Source of the DNA: an uncultured Bacteroidales bacterium
Lineage (GTDB): Bacteria; Bacteroidota; Bacteroidia; Bacteroidales; Bacteroidaceae
Assembly: GCA_902779085.1 (NCBI GenBank)
Contig: CACYZY010000001.1
Coordinates: 1-64,000, forward strand
Reading direction: 5' to 3'
DNA length: 64,000 nt
Under the pieces are notes generated by a model. That model did no database searches, was not told the DNA's origin, and saw nothing but the letters and a program-made list of their open reading frames with translations. Position 1 is the first letter of the stretch. Every line of letters begins with the position of its first letter. Positions 62,363 through 64,000 of this stretch are shown piece after piece. The translations under genes and the position numbers were made by a program.

Positions 62363-62878
62363 ATGATATACGTTGTGGTAAATAAGATAATGTGGTTTGT
62401 GGGATTGGTTTTACTGCAGGTCCTGTTATTTGATAAGATGACTCTTGCTAGTATCGCTACCCCATTACCATATATCTACTTGCTTATTACTTGGAACCGT
62501 GATGGCACACGTTGGGTTCTCCTGCTTGTAGGCTTTATCTTGGGTTTTATTATCGATTCTTTTACCAATCTACCTGGCATTAATGCTGCAGCATGTGTAT
62601 TGTTGGCCATGTTGCAACCTCTATATTTGAATATTTTTATCCCAAGGGAATTACAAGATGAGCGTTCACTGGTGCCATCTGTCTCAACCTTGAGGTGGGA
62701 CGGTTTTTTGAAATATGCTCTTTTCTGTATCTTGACTCACCACTTTACCGTCGTATTACTCGAGTTTTTCTCGATAGATGATTTAGGTTATATGTTGTTG
62801 AGAGTATTGGGGTGCACTCTGTTGACGTTGGTATTTATAGTCATCTTCGAACTTTTAGGGAGAAAGAAACGAATCTGA
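62363..62878 (+). CDS. mreD: Rod-shape determining protein MreD
   Basis: 171 residues, about five membrane helices; the family is poorly conserved, but position between mreC and mrdA and length are decisive. 30 bases after mreC. Confidence 0.88.
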   Translation: MIYVVVNKIMWFVGLVLLQVLLFDKMTLASIATPLPYIYLLITWNRDGTRWVLLLVGFILGFIIDSFTNLPGINAAACVLLAMLQPLYLNIFIPRELQDERSLVPSVSTLRWDGFLKYALFCILTHHFTVVLLEFFSIDDLGYMLLRVLGCTLLTLVFIVIFELLGRKKRI

Positions 62879-62910
62879 GCCTTTTTCTTACGTTAATTAT
62901 AGTGTGAGTG

Positions 62911-64000
62911 ATGTCAAAGAATACGTTGGAAAATAGGAAATATGTAGTAGCGTTAGCCGCTTTGGTTGTAGTGGTCGTCTATGTGATACGCTTATTTTCT
63001 TTACAAATATTGTCTGAAGATTATAAGCAGAATGCCGACAGTAATGCTTTCTTAAACAAGATACAATACCCTTCTCGTGGTGCCATCTATGATCGTAATG
63101 GCAAGTTGCTTGTTTATAATCAACCCTCTTATGATATAACTTTTATTCCGAGAGAGGTGACCAGCCTTGATACCTTAGATTTCTGTCGTACTTTAGGAAT
63201 CGACAAGAATCAGTTTTTGAAGCGTATGGCCGATGTGAAGAACCGCAGAATGAATCCTGGTTATTCAGTTTATACAAATCAGGTCTTCATGCGCCAGCTA
63301 TCAGCAGAAGAGTGCGGTGTGTTTCAGGAAAAACTGTTCAAATTCCCTGGATTCTATATACAGCGTAGAACAGAACGGCAGTACTCATATAATGCTGCTG
63401 GTCATGCCTTGGGTGATATAGGCGAGATTTCTGCTCGAGAATTGGAGAACGATGATTATTACATCAGAGGTGACTTCATTGGCAAACAAGGCATAGAACG
63501 ATCCTATGAAAAATACCTCAGAGGAGAAAAGGGTGTCGAGGTACTATTGCGTGATGCGCATGGTCGCATACAAGGTCATTATATGGATGGTGCGATGGAC
63601 AGACCCGCTATACCAGGGAAAAACCTGAAACTTGGTTTGGACATCGACTTGCAAATGTTGGGAGAGCGACTCATGCAAGGGAAGATTGGGGCAATAGTTG
63701 CGATAGAGCCATCGACTGGTGAGATTTTGTGTATGGTATCTTCTCCTACATTCGACCCCAGCCTGTTGATAGGGCGCAAACGTAGTGGCAATCATCAGAT
63801 ACTGATGCAAGATACTCGCAAGCCTTTGATCAATCGTGCAATTCAAGGCACTTATCCTCCAGGTTCTACCTTTAAGACTGCTCAGGCATTGACTTTCTTA
63901 CAGGAGGATATTATACAGGAGGAATCTCCTACATTCCCTTGTGGTCACGGTTTTAATTTCAGAAACTTGCATGTAGGATGTCATGGTCATGCATCACCTA
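62911..64000 (+). CDS. mrdA: Penicillin-binding protein 2 (3' end beyond window)
   Basis: At least 363 residues from ATG 62911 (MSKNTLENRKYV...), open to the window edge. A membrane helix (~11-32) is followed by the PBP dimerisation domain (YPSRGAIYDRNGKLL near 52) and the start of the transpeptidase domain with the active-site S-T-F-K near residue 319 (YPPGSTFKTAQALTF). Cross-links peptidoglycan during elongation; rodA is expected next. Confidence 0.93.
   Translation, partial: MSKNTLENRKYVVALAALVVVVVYVIRLFSLQILSEDYKQNADSNAFLNKIQYPSRGAIYDRNGKLLVYNQPSYDITFIPREVTSLDTLDFCRTLGIDKNQFLKRMADVKNRRMNPGYSVYTNQVFMRQLSAEECGVFQEKLFKFPGFYIQRRTERQYSYNAAGHALGDIGEISARELENDDYYIRGDFIGKQGIERSYEKYLRGEKGVEVLLRDAHGRIQGHYMDGAMDRPAIPGKNLKLGLDIDLQMLGERLMQGKIGAIVAIEPSTGEILCMVSSPTFDPSLLIGRKRSGNHQILMQDTRKPLINRAIQGTYPPGSTFKTAQALTFLQEDIIQEESPTFPCGHGFNFRNLHVGCHGHASP

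Overview
The window comes from a Bacteroidota genome, most likely a Bacteroidales gut or oral genus such as Prevotella/Segatella, Phocaeicola or Bacteroides; the genus cannot be fixed from the sequence. Evidence: many promoters fit the Bacteroidota pattern TTTG-N19/20-TAnnTTTG; the gene orders argR-GNAT-argG-(PspC)-argC-argD-proC, rhaK-rhaI-rhaT-rhaD and purH-mreB-mreC-mreD-mrdA are Bacteroidales-like; and there is a TamB/TamL pair and many short lipoprotein signals.

Layout. (1) 1-10577: right end of a prophage: a partial tail fibre, tail-associated proteins, a retropepsin-like protease, a lysis cassette (membrane coiled-coil protein plus M15 peptidase), a small regulated minus-strand unit (56-aa protein, DUF5053) and a tyrosine integrase beside an initiator tRNA-fMet, the likely attachment site. 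(2) 10650-23000: chromosomal genes: TetR regulator, FabG-type reductase, RluA-type pseudouridine synthase, cyclophilin lipoprotein, M16 peptidase, TamB/TamL envelope pair, nucleotidyltransferase. (3) 23000-23930: gene-poor: a candidate small RNA, an integrase remnant and a degenerate 22-bp-period repeat array. (4) 23935-29300: a leftward arginine/proline operon headed by argR, with an ARG-box-like site at its start codon. (5) 29400-41960: GH78 rhamnosidase, a KDO-type operon (kdsA, PMI-like, RPE-like, kdsC), an LtaS-like envelope transferase and the rhamnose catabolic operon. (6) 41960-45010: two tandemly duplicated thioredoxin-fold lipoproteins between duplicated terminator regions. (7) 45010-50181: a compact, all-minus-strand accessory island (RecA-like ATPase, DUF932-like protein, WYL regulator, UDG-like protein, Trp-rich repeat protein, small proteins). 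Three of its transcription units carry the same 40-nt upstream element. (8) 50182-52293: intergenic repeats and a three-unit ~66-bp palindromic array in front of a VapE/VirE-type ATPase. (9) 52398-64000: PreA-like dehydrogenase, ABM lipoprotein, ABC-F ATPase, M13 peptidase, purH and the cell-shape operon mreBCD-mrdA, cut by the window end.

How genes work together: the GH78 lipoprotein would release rhamnose, taken up by RhaT and degraded by RhaI, RhaK and RhaD. ArgR probably controls its own operon. TamB and TamL form an envelope-spanning pair. MreBCD and PBP2 build the elongation machinery. The best candidates for undescribed biology are the WYL island with its shared 40-nt element, the palindromic array before the VapE-type gene, and the retropepsin-like protease inside the phage tail module.
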